Origin: Acholeplasmataceae bacterium
GTDB taxonomy: Bacteria; Bacillota_I; Bacilli_A; Acholeplasmatales; Acholeplasmataceae
Direction of reading: 5' to 3'
DNA: 23,092 nucleotides
NCBI GenBank assembly: GCA_030656435.1
Contig: JAUSOA010000057.1
Coordinates: 1 to 23,092 of the forward strand
The first letter of the stretch is position 1; each line of letters begins with the position of its first letter. The translations under genes and the position numbers were made by a program. This document shows positions 1 to 7,270 of this stretch, in pieces. The notes below the pieces were generated by a model. The model saw nothing but the letters and a program-made list of their open reading frames with translations. It was not told the DNA's origin and did not search any database.

Positions 1-2199
1 ACCATTCAATTAAATGACCCAGTCCCACAAACTGCACCTAATGGTTCAGTTATCCAAGAAGCGATTCACTTATTTGCGAATCCTATCGAAGAAGATCCAA
101 TTACTGAAGCAGAAGCTTTACTTGATGACGATATTATCTATATCGGTCCAGGGGTCTGGAAGACAGATACAATACCTCTAAGATCAGGTCAAACAGTTTA
201 TCTTGCGGGTGGAGCGTCAGTCTATGGTCAATTTAACATGTATGAGCTATCAGATATTACGATTCGTGGTAGAGGAATCATTGCAGGAGCGATATATCCA
301 AGAATGGAAGCTTCTCAACGTGCAATTCCAATAGAACTACAAAGAAGTACCAATATTAGAATTGAAGGAATTATCTTCTTAGATCCAGCAGGATGGACAA
401 TACATGCTCAGGAATCTAAGGAAATATTCATTGATAACATAAAAATCATTACTGCAAGACCTAATGGTGATGGAATCTCCATTCAGTCTTGTGAGGATGT
501 AATTGTTAGAAATTCATTTGTTAGAACATGGGATGACAATTTAGTAGTAAAGAATGTTAATAATAAATCTACAAAAAACATTCTATTTACTAATAACATA
601 TTATGGACAGATTTAGCACAGTCCATGGAAGTTGGTTATGAAGCTTATGGTCCAAGAATGGAAAATATCATTTTTGAAGATATTACAGTTCTTCATAACT
701 ATCATAAAGCGGTAATGAGTATTCATAATGCCGATCAAGCAGATATAGATACCGTCATCTTTAGAAATATCACGATTGAAAATGCTTATCAGGTTGGTGA
801 CATATGGACAGAAACCTATGAAAACTTCTATATTGATCTAACCATTGGCTATAATGCAGACTGGTCTAAATCACAATTTGAACGCGGAACCATCAAAAAT
901 GTTTACTTCGAAAATATTAAAGTGATTAATGATAAAAAGATAGGTAGTACAACATCTGACTTAGTCATTCGTATGAATGGATTTGATACTAATAAAAATA
1001 TTAGTAATGTCTATTTCAAGGATGTTGATTTCAGAAGTGCACCAATCACGTCCACTTCACAAATCAACATGAACGGATTTGTCTCTAATGTAACAATTCA
1101 ATCCTCTAATGCACCTACAGGTGCACGTGTATATCATTATTATGAGTTAGAACTTGGTGATTATTACGTTGTTGAAAAAGAAGTCATTCCTGCAAGAACT
1201 CAAGAGGCAATCGAAATTCCGGAATTCGCTATTTCTAGAGTTGAACCACCTTATGCAGGTGCTAAGATCGAGGGCATCTTTGAAGTGCGTGCAACCTATG
1301 GTGTAACCACACAGGATTGGGGTGGAACGCAAACCGTTGAACATGAACTTCCAGGATTTGAAGCAGATAATGTTTTAATTGATGATAGCTCAATGTGGAT
1401 TGCAGCTGATTGGAAGGAAGGCTCAACTAGAGCAAGCTACGTTGCACTTTCAGTCATGTTTGATAAGGCACATAAGGTTGGATCGATTAGACTTTATGGT
1501 GATCCAGACTCCATGTATTTCCAAACTCAAAATATATCCGTTTATGCAGCAACCACCATCAGTCAAACCACAGGACTACCTGTATTCTCTAAGAGACTCA
1601 ATGGAGAAGACTATGAGTTCTCACCATCAAAGAATAATTATGTAGATATCCGGTTAGCTCCAGGTGATTATATAGCAGTTCAACTTAGATTTTATGCCTA
1701 TGAAGGATCCATTTATGCAAATGAACCATTCTTAAGACATATCGAGTTCTATCCTGCTTCCCTAACTTTTGGTAAAACACCTTATGCTAGTGCTTATGAA
1801 GACGTCTATAACCCAGAAAAACTAACAGATGGAGATGTAACAACCTATTTTGAATCGAGAAAGAATGTTTGGCCAGGATGGATAATTGTAGATATGAGTT
1901 CTGTTTATCAGGTTAGAATCATTAATCTACATCTACCACCATTATCAAGTTGGCCAAATCGTACACAAACTATTGAAATCAAATATTCATTAAGTGCAGA
2001 AACCACAATCAATTCGCCAAATTGGGTTAACCTCTTTGAAGGTCCTAGACAATATCTGTTTGATTCAAGTCAAGGAAATATGGTTTCTATTGTCCTACCA
2101 GAAGGAATAGAAATGCGTTCGATTATATTAATCGTTACAGCAAATACAGCTCCTGGTGGATATGGTGCTCAATTCTCTGAAATTAGTATTTACGAGTAG
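1..2199 (+). CDS. Right-handed beta-helix glycoside hydrolase (GH28/GH49-like) with C-terminal galactose-binding-type domains, 5'-partial
   Basis: The frame is open from base 1, so the true start lies upstream; the ATG at 238 is internal. The 732 visible residues begin with the lead-in typical of pectinase-fold enzymes (YIGPGVW, then LRSGQTVYLAGGASVYG) and continue as beta-helix coils (ITIRGRGII, NIIFEDITV, VIFRNITIEN). A likely catalytic Asp triad is visible: D157 in NGDG and D178-D179 in WDDN. The 21-residue spacing matches GH28. The GH28 GHG histidine and RIK motif are not seen, so pectin is not implied; a GH49-like (dextranase/isopullulanase clan) or other glucan activity is equally possible. 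Residues ~458-575 look like a galactose-binding-like beta-sandwich, and ~594-732 like an F5/8 type C (discoidin/CBM32-like) domain. It lies upstream of a surface lipoprotein and a sugar importer, suggesting extracellular polysaccharide cleavage. Fold is confident; family and substrate are not. Confidence 0.75.
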   Translation, partial: TIQLNDPVPQTAPNGSVIQEAIHLFANPIEEDPITEAEALLDDDIIYIGPGVWKTDTIPLRSGQTVYLAGGASVYGQFNMYELSDITIRGRGIIAGAIYPRMEASQRAIPIELQRSTNIRIEGIIFLDPAGWTIHAQESKEIFIDNIKIITARPNGDGISIQSCEDVIVRNSFVRTWDDNLVVKNVNNKSTKNILFTNNILWTDLAQSMEVGYEAYGPRMENIIFEDITVLHNYHKAVMSIHNADQADIDTVIFRNITIENAYQVGDIWTETYENFYIDLTIGYNADWSKSQFERGTIKNVYFENIKVINDKKIGSTTSDLVIRMNGFDTNKNISNVYFKDVDFRSAPITSTSQINMNGFVSNVTIQSSNAPTGARVYHYYELELGDYYVVEKEVIPARTQEAIEIPEFAISRVEPPYAGAKIEGIFEVRATYGVTTQDWGGTQTVEHELPGFEADNVLIDDSSMWIAADWKEGSTRASYVALSVMFDKAHKVGSIRLYGDPDSMYFQTQNISVYAATTISQTTGLPVFSKRLNGEDYEFSPSKNNYVDIRLAPGDYIAVQLRFYAYEGSIYANEPFLRHIEFYPASLTFGKTPYASAYEDVYNPEKLTDGDVTTYFESRKNVWPGWIIVDMSSVYQVRIINLHLPPLSSWPNRTQTIEIKYSLSAETTINSPNWVNLFEGPRQYLFDSSQGNMVSIVLPEGIEMRSIILIVTANTAPGGYGAQFSEISIYE

Positions 2200-2251
2200 T
2201 ATTCATTCGTTCAAAACGGCTGATAGTAGCCTCAAAAATAGAAAAAAATAT

Positions 2252-2271
2252 CATGTAAACTATCTTACATG
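2252..2271. promoter_or_regulatory. Inverted repeat just upstream of the lipoprotein gene, candidate operator or small hairpin
   Basis: CATGTAAACTATCTTACATG has perfect 7-base arms (CATGTAA/TTACATG) around a 6-base centre, ending 4 bases before the GGGAG ribosome binding site. The TGTAA/TTACA arms recall LacI-family operators, but the spacing is 2 bases wider than the usual CG-centred 14-mer and there is no central CG. It could be an operator or a small mRNA hairpin near the RBS. No convincing promoter was found next to it. Confidence 0.35.
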
Positions 2272-2285
2272 TATTGGGAGAAATT

Positions 2286-5200
2286 ATGAGAAAAATAAGT
2301 ATGAAGGCTTTTCAGGTTCTTCTCTTGGTATTGACAGTATTTATCCTTGTCAGTTGCAAGCCTGAAGTTCCTACAGAAGAAGACCCTACGGTAGTCTTTA
2401 ACGTTACATTTAACGCTGATAATGGGACAACCTCAGTTGTTGTCCAAGTTGAAGAAGGTGGCACTGTTGCTAGACCAACGAATCCAGTAAAGACAGGATT
2501 CACCTTTAATGATTGGTATTTAGGTGAAACAGTTTATAATTTCAGCACTCCAGTAACTGCAAATATCACTTTAACTGCCAAGTATACTGCAGTCGTAGCA
2601 ACTAACTACACTGTTTCATTTGATTCTGTTGGAGGTACCACAGTACCATCTCAAACAGTTCAATCAGGTGGATTAGCGACAATACCATCTGCACCAGAGA
2701 AGCCATTCTTTAGCTTCAATGGATGGTTGCTGAATGGCACAATGTATCAGTTCACTTCAGCAGTAACTGCAAACCTAAATTTAACTGCAAAATACAGCTT
2801 TGTCGGTATTCCTGACTCACCTTTATATATGGGTAGAGTATTCAATGGTGACTTCGATCAAATGATCAATCCATTTACTTCAGGTACTTTAACTACTGAA
2901 ATTATTGAAAATGCAGCTATATCTACAGATCAACCTTATATTTCCGTAGGCTATTCAGGGACTATAGGTAACAATCCTGATGGAGCATTATGGAAACAAG
3001 CTGGTAGCCAAAATGGTTCAGCACCTGTATTCCAATACTTAGTCCTAAGACTTAGAGGAACACATGGAGCATCCATTGAAGATCTATCCATTGGATTTAG
3101 ACTAGACGATAACCATGAAATTTTAGTGGTTCCTTTAGTTGATACATTTGATCCAGATTTAGAAAACAATGTTCGTGAGCTTGATGGTACATGGCATAAT
3201 TATGTCATTAGCATCACTGATACATTAGATGGTATGGAATATGTTGGTAAAACTGGTTATACTGATGTTGCTGCAACTGGTGTGATGGTAGGCTTCCATT
3301 TAATGAACACAAATCCAGATGGTAGTGGTATTCTTGAAATAAAGGATGCTTACTATTCTAAATCACCAAATCCTATATTCCCTTATGAAGGTAGTGACTA
3401 TTCACAAAATAGAGACTATTGGAGTGGAACAGTTGGCGTTCAAGTAGGTTCTTATGTAACAATTCAACCAAATGGTCATTATGGAGAATATATTGCATCC
3501 GATGTGAATCCAGATCATACACACTTAATTTTAAGACTAAGACAAGCAACACCTGGAATCCTAGATATCAATGATTTAAGTGTTGCACCAATATTTGCAA
3601 ATGGTACTGTTGGTCTCCCAACATCATTTGCTGAACTAACTGATCTTCCAGCATCTTTAGGTAGTGCATGGTTAAATGTAACTATTCCTTTTGCAGATAT
3701 TTATGATGGAGAATTTGTCATTGCTGGTTATAAATTAATCAATAATGGTGATGTAGCTGTTTCTATCTCTCAATCTTTCTTAAGCTATTTAGGAGACTAT
3801 GAAGCAGTTGAATATCCTGTTCTAAACTTAGAAAATGTTTTAATTTATGATAACTTCAATAGAGCAACTATAGGTACTACTCCAGGATGGACAGCAGATA
3901 ATCAAGTTGCTATAGATAACGGATTTACTTATTTAATTTCTTATTCAGGTTTATATGCATCGACAATAGGTGATGGTCATATCACATTAGATTCAACCGG
4001 TGGAGGATTTGTAAGCTATAAAGCACATTCAACTACAAAGGCGAATTTAAATGAATATCGTTATCTAGTGTTTAAGTATAAATTAAGTGAAGGTGCGAAC
4101 TTAAATGACTTTAGAGTATCACTTCTAAACTTTAATGATCAAAGCACTGCAGTGATTTATGCAAACCAATGGGTTGCAGGATTAGGATTACCTTCAATTC
4201 CTGAAGATATGGGAACTTATCCATATAAAGATGGTGAATGGACTTATCTAATCGTTGACCTAGAATTAACAGATGGTTATACTACAAATGTTGCAGGATA
4301 TGAAATTTATTATACAGGTTCATCGATTTCATTTGACGCAATCTTCTTCGCAAACCCAATTTCACAGAAAAACTCAGCATCAGAATTCTTATGGGCAACC
4401 TTTGAAGGTTTAGAATTAGGAACTGCTCAAGGTAAAGTCAGTGACAATCAATGGTGGGCAAATGTTTATGATTCAGCGACTACGATTGTAGCTGATGGAG
4501 CATCTAACCAAGCATTAAGAATTGACGGTACAGGCTATGCTCAATATCATACAGGAATTAAAGGCACAGGAAGATATCTAGCATTTGACTTAAAGATTGA
4601 AAATCCAGGAACAATCGTATCATTTAGAGTTGGACCTACTGGAGCAGCTTTATGGGCAAAGGATGGAGAGTTGATTCTTGAAAATGGTACTCCTATGGTT
4701 GTTAATATCGATGGACAATGGCATCGTTACGTCATTGACTGGGTAGCAAGTGGACTTGCTTTAACAGATACAATCGGCTTCCATGCAAGTGACGGAGAAA
4801 TTTATTTACTTGATAATCTAGCTTGGTATGGTGAATATCCATATTATGATGGTGAACTTGTTTGGGGTACTTGGGAAACCTTAGTAGAAGGTAATGCCAA
4901 TGGTCAAGCAGGTGATGGTCAATGGTGGGCAAATAATTATGGTACACCATCATCATTTGTAAGCGTAGATGGCAACATGATGTTAAAGCTTGATGCAAGC
5001 ACTGGCTATGTTCAATATCATACAGGTGTTAAGGCTAAACCATTATTTATCGCATTTGATATGAAGGTAGAAGCTGCAGGTAGCTTTGGTATTAACCTAG
5101 GTGGCGTACATAAATGGAATACTGAACTCATTGGTTTAGATGGTAATCCTATCGTCTTACCAGCAGTAGGACAAACAGGTCATGTTATTATTGATGTCTT

Positions 5201-5768
5201 ACTTTCTGGACTTATCTATTCTGATGAATTTGGAATTCAAGCAAATGATGGTGCAGTCTATTATATTGATAATCTATCCTTCCAATGGGTAGATTCAAAT
5301 AAAGGAACTTATCCAGCATTAACAGAAGATTTTGATGACGCGCCAGTTAATGATGGCATTTCATATTGGTGGGGCGAATGGGCAAAGGTTGCGAATGGTC
5401 AAATTGAATTAGTAACTGCTGATTATGCAACCGTACGTTTTGGTTCTCCACTTATTTCTGGTACGAAGTATCTATCATTTGATGTTAAGCTTTCTGATGG
5501 TGGTAATGCAGATACATTTAGATTAGAGCTTGGTGATGGCAACGTCGTTAACTTCAGTAAATTAATTGAAGATGGAGTTACTTCAGCAATTGGTACTGAC
5601 TTTATGCATGTTAGGATTAATTTATCAGACTACGTCACTAATCTTGGTGGATTGCAGGTTTTAGGATTCCATATAAATAATGGTGGTGTCATGATTGATA
5701 ACATGACAGTAAGCTATGATGTTTATGGATATCAAATGTTCTTATTCATGGATGTTCCAGTTTCATAA
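2286..5768 (+). CDS. Large modular surface lipoprotein: two InlB-type repeats and six beta-sandwich modules
   Basis: The ATG at 2286 follows GGGAG by 5 bases and gives 1160 aa; an in-frame TTG at 2274 would bury that RBS. A lipoprotein signal peptide ends in ILVSC with C24 as the lipidated residue. Residues ~38-102 and ~106-171 are two InlB B-type (Listeria-Bacteroides) repeats, shown by NVTFNADNG/YTVSFDSVGG and the closing ITLTAKY/LNLTAKY. The rest is about six beta-sandwich modules starting near residues 183, 371, 517, 702, 858 and 1011. Each begins with an aromatic-rich strand (for example FEGLELG, WETLVEG, FDDAPVN), and the last three share a QWWAN/YWWGEW tryptophan cluster. No catalytic motif is seen. 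The architecture and the position between a glycoside hydrolase and a sugar-binding lipoprotein suggest a surface polysaccharide-binding protein. That role is inferred; the modules were not matched to a named CBM family. Confidence 0.8.
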   Translation: MRKISMKAFQVLLLVLTVFILVSCKPEVPTEEDPTVVFNVTFNADNGTTSVVVQVEEGGTVARPTNPVKTGFTFNDWYLGETVYNFSTPVTANITLTAKYTAVVATNYTVSFDSVGGTTVPSQTVQSGGLATIPSAPEKPFFSFNGWLLNGTMYQFTSAVTANLNLTAKYSFVGIPDSPLYMGRVFNGDFDQMINPFTSGTLTTEIIENAAISTDQPYISVGYSGTIGNNPDGALWKQAGSQNGSAPVFQYLVLRLRGTHGASIEDLSIGFRLDDNHEILVVPLVDTFDPDLENNVRELDGTWHNYVISITDTLDGMEYVGKTGYTDVAATGVMVGFHLMNTNPDGSGILEIKDAYYSKSPNPIFPYEGSDYSQNRDYWSGTVGVQVGSYVTIQPNGHYGEYIASDVNPDHTHLILRLRQATPGILDINDLSVAPIFANGTVGLPTSFAELTDLPASLGSAWLNVTIPFADIYDGEFVIAGYKLINNGDVAVSISQSFLSYLGDYEAVEYPVLNLENVLIYDNFNRATIGTTPGWTADNQVAIDNGFTYLISYSGLYASTIGDGHITLDSTGGGFVSYKAHSTTKANLNEYRYLVFKYKLSEGANLNDFRVSLLNFNDQSTAVIYANQWVAGLGLPSIPEDMGTYPYKDGEWTYLIVDLELTDGYTTNVAGYEIYYTGSSISFDAIFFANPISQKNSASEFLWATFEGLELGTAQGKVSDNQWWANVYDSATTIVADGASNQALRIDGTGYAQYHTGIKGTGRYLAFDLKIENPGTIVSFRVGPTGAALWAKDGELILENGTPMVVNIDGQWHRYVIDWVASGLALTDTIGFHASDGEIYLLDNLAWYGEYPYYDGELVWGTWETLVEGNANGQAGDGQWWANNYGTPSSFVSVDGNMMLKLDASTGYVQYHTGVKAKPLFIAFDMKVEAAGSFGINLGGVHKWNTELIGLDGNPIVLPAVGQTGHVIIDVLLSGLIYSDEFGIQANDGAVYYIDNLSFQWVDSNKGTYPALTEDFDDAPVNDGISYWWGEWAKVANGQIELVTADYATVRFGSPLISGTKYLSFDVKLSDGGNADTFRLELGDGNVVNFSKLIEDGVTSAIGTDFMHVRINLSDYVTNLGGLQVLGFHINNGGVMIDNMTVSYDVYGYQMFLFMDVPVS

Positions 5769-5786
5769 AATATAAATAGACAAGAG

Positions 5787-5819
5787 GATTACTTCCCTTC
5801 GATATGAGGGGAAGTAATC
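5787..5819 (+). terminator. Hairpin after the modular lipoprotein gene, probable terminator or attenuator
   Basis: The arms GATTACTTCCC (5787-5797) and GGGAAGTAATC (5809-5819) are perfect complements around an 11-base loop. The stem is followed by TAATGTTTTTATT, a fairly U-rich tract. It lies 18 bases past the stop codon of the lipoprotein gene, so it can end or attenuate that transcript before the importer genes. Confidence 0.6.
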
Positions 5820-5861
5820 TAATGTTTTTATTGCATGCACGTTGTACAATAAAAACATTAG
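5819..5861 (+). promoter_or_regulatory. Second long inverted repeat abutting the binding-protein RBS
   Basis: CTAATGTTTTTATTG (5819-5833) and CAATAAAAACATTAG (5847-5861) are 15-base perfect complements with a 13-base loop. The left arm contains the U-rich tract of the preceding hairpin. The right arm ends on the first G of the GGAG ribosome binding site at 5861-5864. The two hairpins share base 5819, so their folding could be linked. This could control translation or read-through of the importer genes, or be a palindromic DNA site. Which of these applies cannot be decided from sequence. Confidence 0.5.
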
Positions 5862-5871
5862 GAGATTAAAC

Positions 5872-7269
5872 ATGAAAAAATTAACAGTTTTATTAGCAAT
5901 TGTACTTCTTATTTTCACCGTATCTGCTTGTAAAAGAAGTGGGAAAATTGAAGTCGTCATAGGAATGTGGCCAGAATCTGCAAATACAGATGATATCGCT
6001 ATGTTTAATACCTGGAAAGAAAGATTTGAAACAGATTATCCAGAATATGAAATTATAGGTGAACCTTTTACTTATTCAGTAGAAGCTTTTTATGCTAGAG
6101 CGAACTCACAAACACTGCCTACTGTTTTTCAAACCTGGTTTACTGAACCTCAAATGATTGTTGGTGGTGGACATGCTAAAGACATTACAGAAATCGTTAA
6201 GGATTTAGGATGGTATGACAAAATGGATCCAGAACTCAGAGAATACCTAACATTCGATGAAAAACTATATGGTATTCCAAGAGATGGATATGGATTAGGC
6301 ATTATTATCAAACTAGATGTATTCTCGGATGCGGGATTAGTTTTTGATATCGATGGAGATGGTGTATACGATATTGTCAACCCATATGACAAAACTGAAA
6401 AGTTTTACCCACAAACCATGGAAGAACTCTATCAGTATTCTTTTATGATTAAGGAAAGCACTGGTGTTGATGGGTTAATCATTTTAAATGTGGATAAGAA
6501 CGGTGGATGGCAATTTTCTAATTATGCGTGGGCATTTGGAGCGTCCCTTCAAGTGATTGGTGATGATGGAAAGGTTCATGCGAATCTGAATTCTGATGAA
6601 TCTGTAGAAGCGATGTCTTTTTTAAAGAGTTTTTATGATGATGAATTGGTACCTATTGGTAATATGAACTATTCTGAATGGGCAACAAGACTTGGTAATG
6701 GTCAAATCGGTATGGCAATTGCAGGTAATGATGTCATTTCAAATGTTATTACTCAAGGTGGAATGAACCGCAATAAAATCGCTTTTATTCCAATACCCGC
6801 AGGTCCTGCAGGTCAATATACTTTATTTGGTGGCACACCCTATATGTTTAGTGCCTATGATTCTGATGAAGCAGTACTTGGCGCAATCAAATTCCTTGAA
6901 TATATGGGAAGATCTCCTGAAGTTTCTGAAGTTTCACAATCTGCAATGCGTGAGGGACTTCAAACTGCGACTAAAAAGAATATGCTCATTCTTCCTGAGG
7001 TTAGACCTTGGGTCAATAGTGAATATCTAACATTAATTGAATCACTGAATGCACAATACGTCAATGTACAAGCATTCCATAACTTTGAGGATTTTTATTT
7101 AAAGCTTCCAACGACTAGAAGAAGAGAAGAACCTTATTTTACACAACATATGTATGAGCTTTTAGATCAAGTCGTAGTTAACTTGAAAAATCCAGGTTTT
7201 GATGTTAGATCATCGCTGAATTCCAAACAATTAGATTTTGAAACATACCTAAGAGGACGACTAGACTAA
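5872..7269 (+). CDS. ABC transporter sugar-binding lipoprotein
   Basis: Extracellular solute-binding component of a carbohydrate (CUT1-type) importer, tethered to the membrane. The ATG at 5872 follows GGAG by 7 bases and gives 465 aa. The signal peptide MKKLTVLLAIVLLIFTVSAC ends in a lipobox with C20. The family pattern is visible: an early IGMWPE strand, the FETDYPEYEI helix region, LYGIPRDGYGLGI, and a C-terminal FIPIPAGPAGQYTLFGGTPYMF segment of the kind that closes over sugars. An insertion around residues 159-167 reads D-x-D-x-D-G-x-x-D, like an EF-hand calcium loop, which is unusual but not unknown in extracellular sugar proteins. The permease gene starts 1 base after the stop. The ligand is probably a gluco-oligosaccharide, inferred only from the phosphorylases downstream. 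Confidence 0.88.
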   Translation: MKKLTVLLAIVLLIFTVSACKRSGKIEVVIGMWPESANTDDIAMFNTWKERFETDYPEYEIIGEPFTYSVEAFYARANSQTLPTVFQTWFTEPQMIVGGGHAKDITEIVKDLGWYDKMDPELREYLTFDEKLYGIPRDGYGLGIIIKLDVFSDAGLVFDIDGDGVYDIVNPYDKTEKFYPQTMEELYQYSFMIKESTGVDGLIILNVDKNGGWQFSNYAWAFGASLQVIGDDGKVHANLNSDESVEAMSFLKSFYDDELVPIGNMNYSEWATRLGNGQIGMAIAGNDVISNVITQGGMNRNKIAFIPIPAGPAGQYTLFGGTPYMFSAYDSDEAVLGAIKFLEYMGRSPEVSEVSQSAMREGLQTATKKNMLILPEVRPWVNSEYLTLIESLNAQYVNVQAFHNFEDFYLKLPTTRRREEPYFTQHMYELLDQVVVNLKNPGFDVRSSLNSKQLDFETYLRGRLD

Positions 7270-7270
7270 G

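Noticed and set aside
1379..1645. 88-codon alternative-frame ORF inside the first gene
   Set aside because: Overlaps a continuous, domain-bearing frame and has no RBS.
4732..4998. 88-codon minus-strand open frame rich in His and Leu
   Set aside because: Shadow of the modular lipoprotein gene; odd composition comes from reversed repeat codons.
5831..5850. TTGCATGCACGTTGTACAAT as a CG-centred LacI operator
   Set aside because: Checked base by base about the central CG: only the innermost pairs match, so it is not a palindrome; it is the loop and arm edges of the second hairpin.
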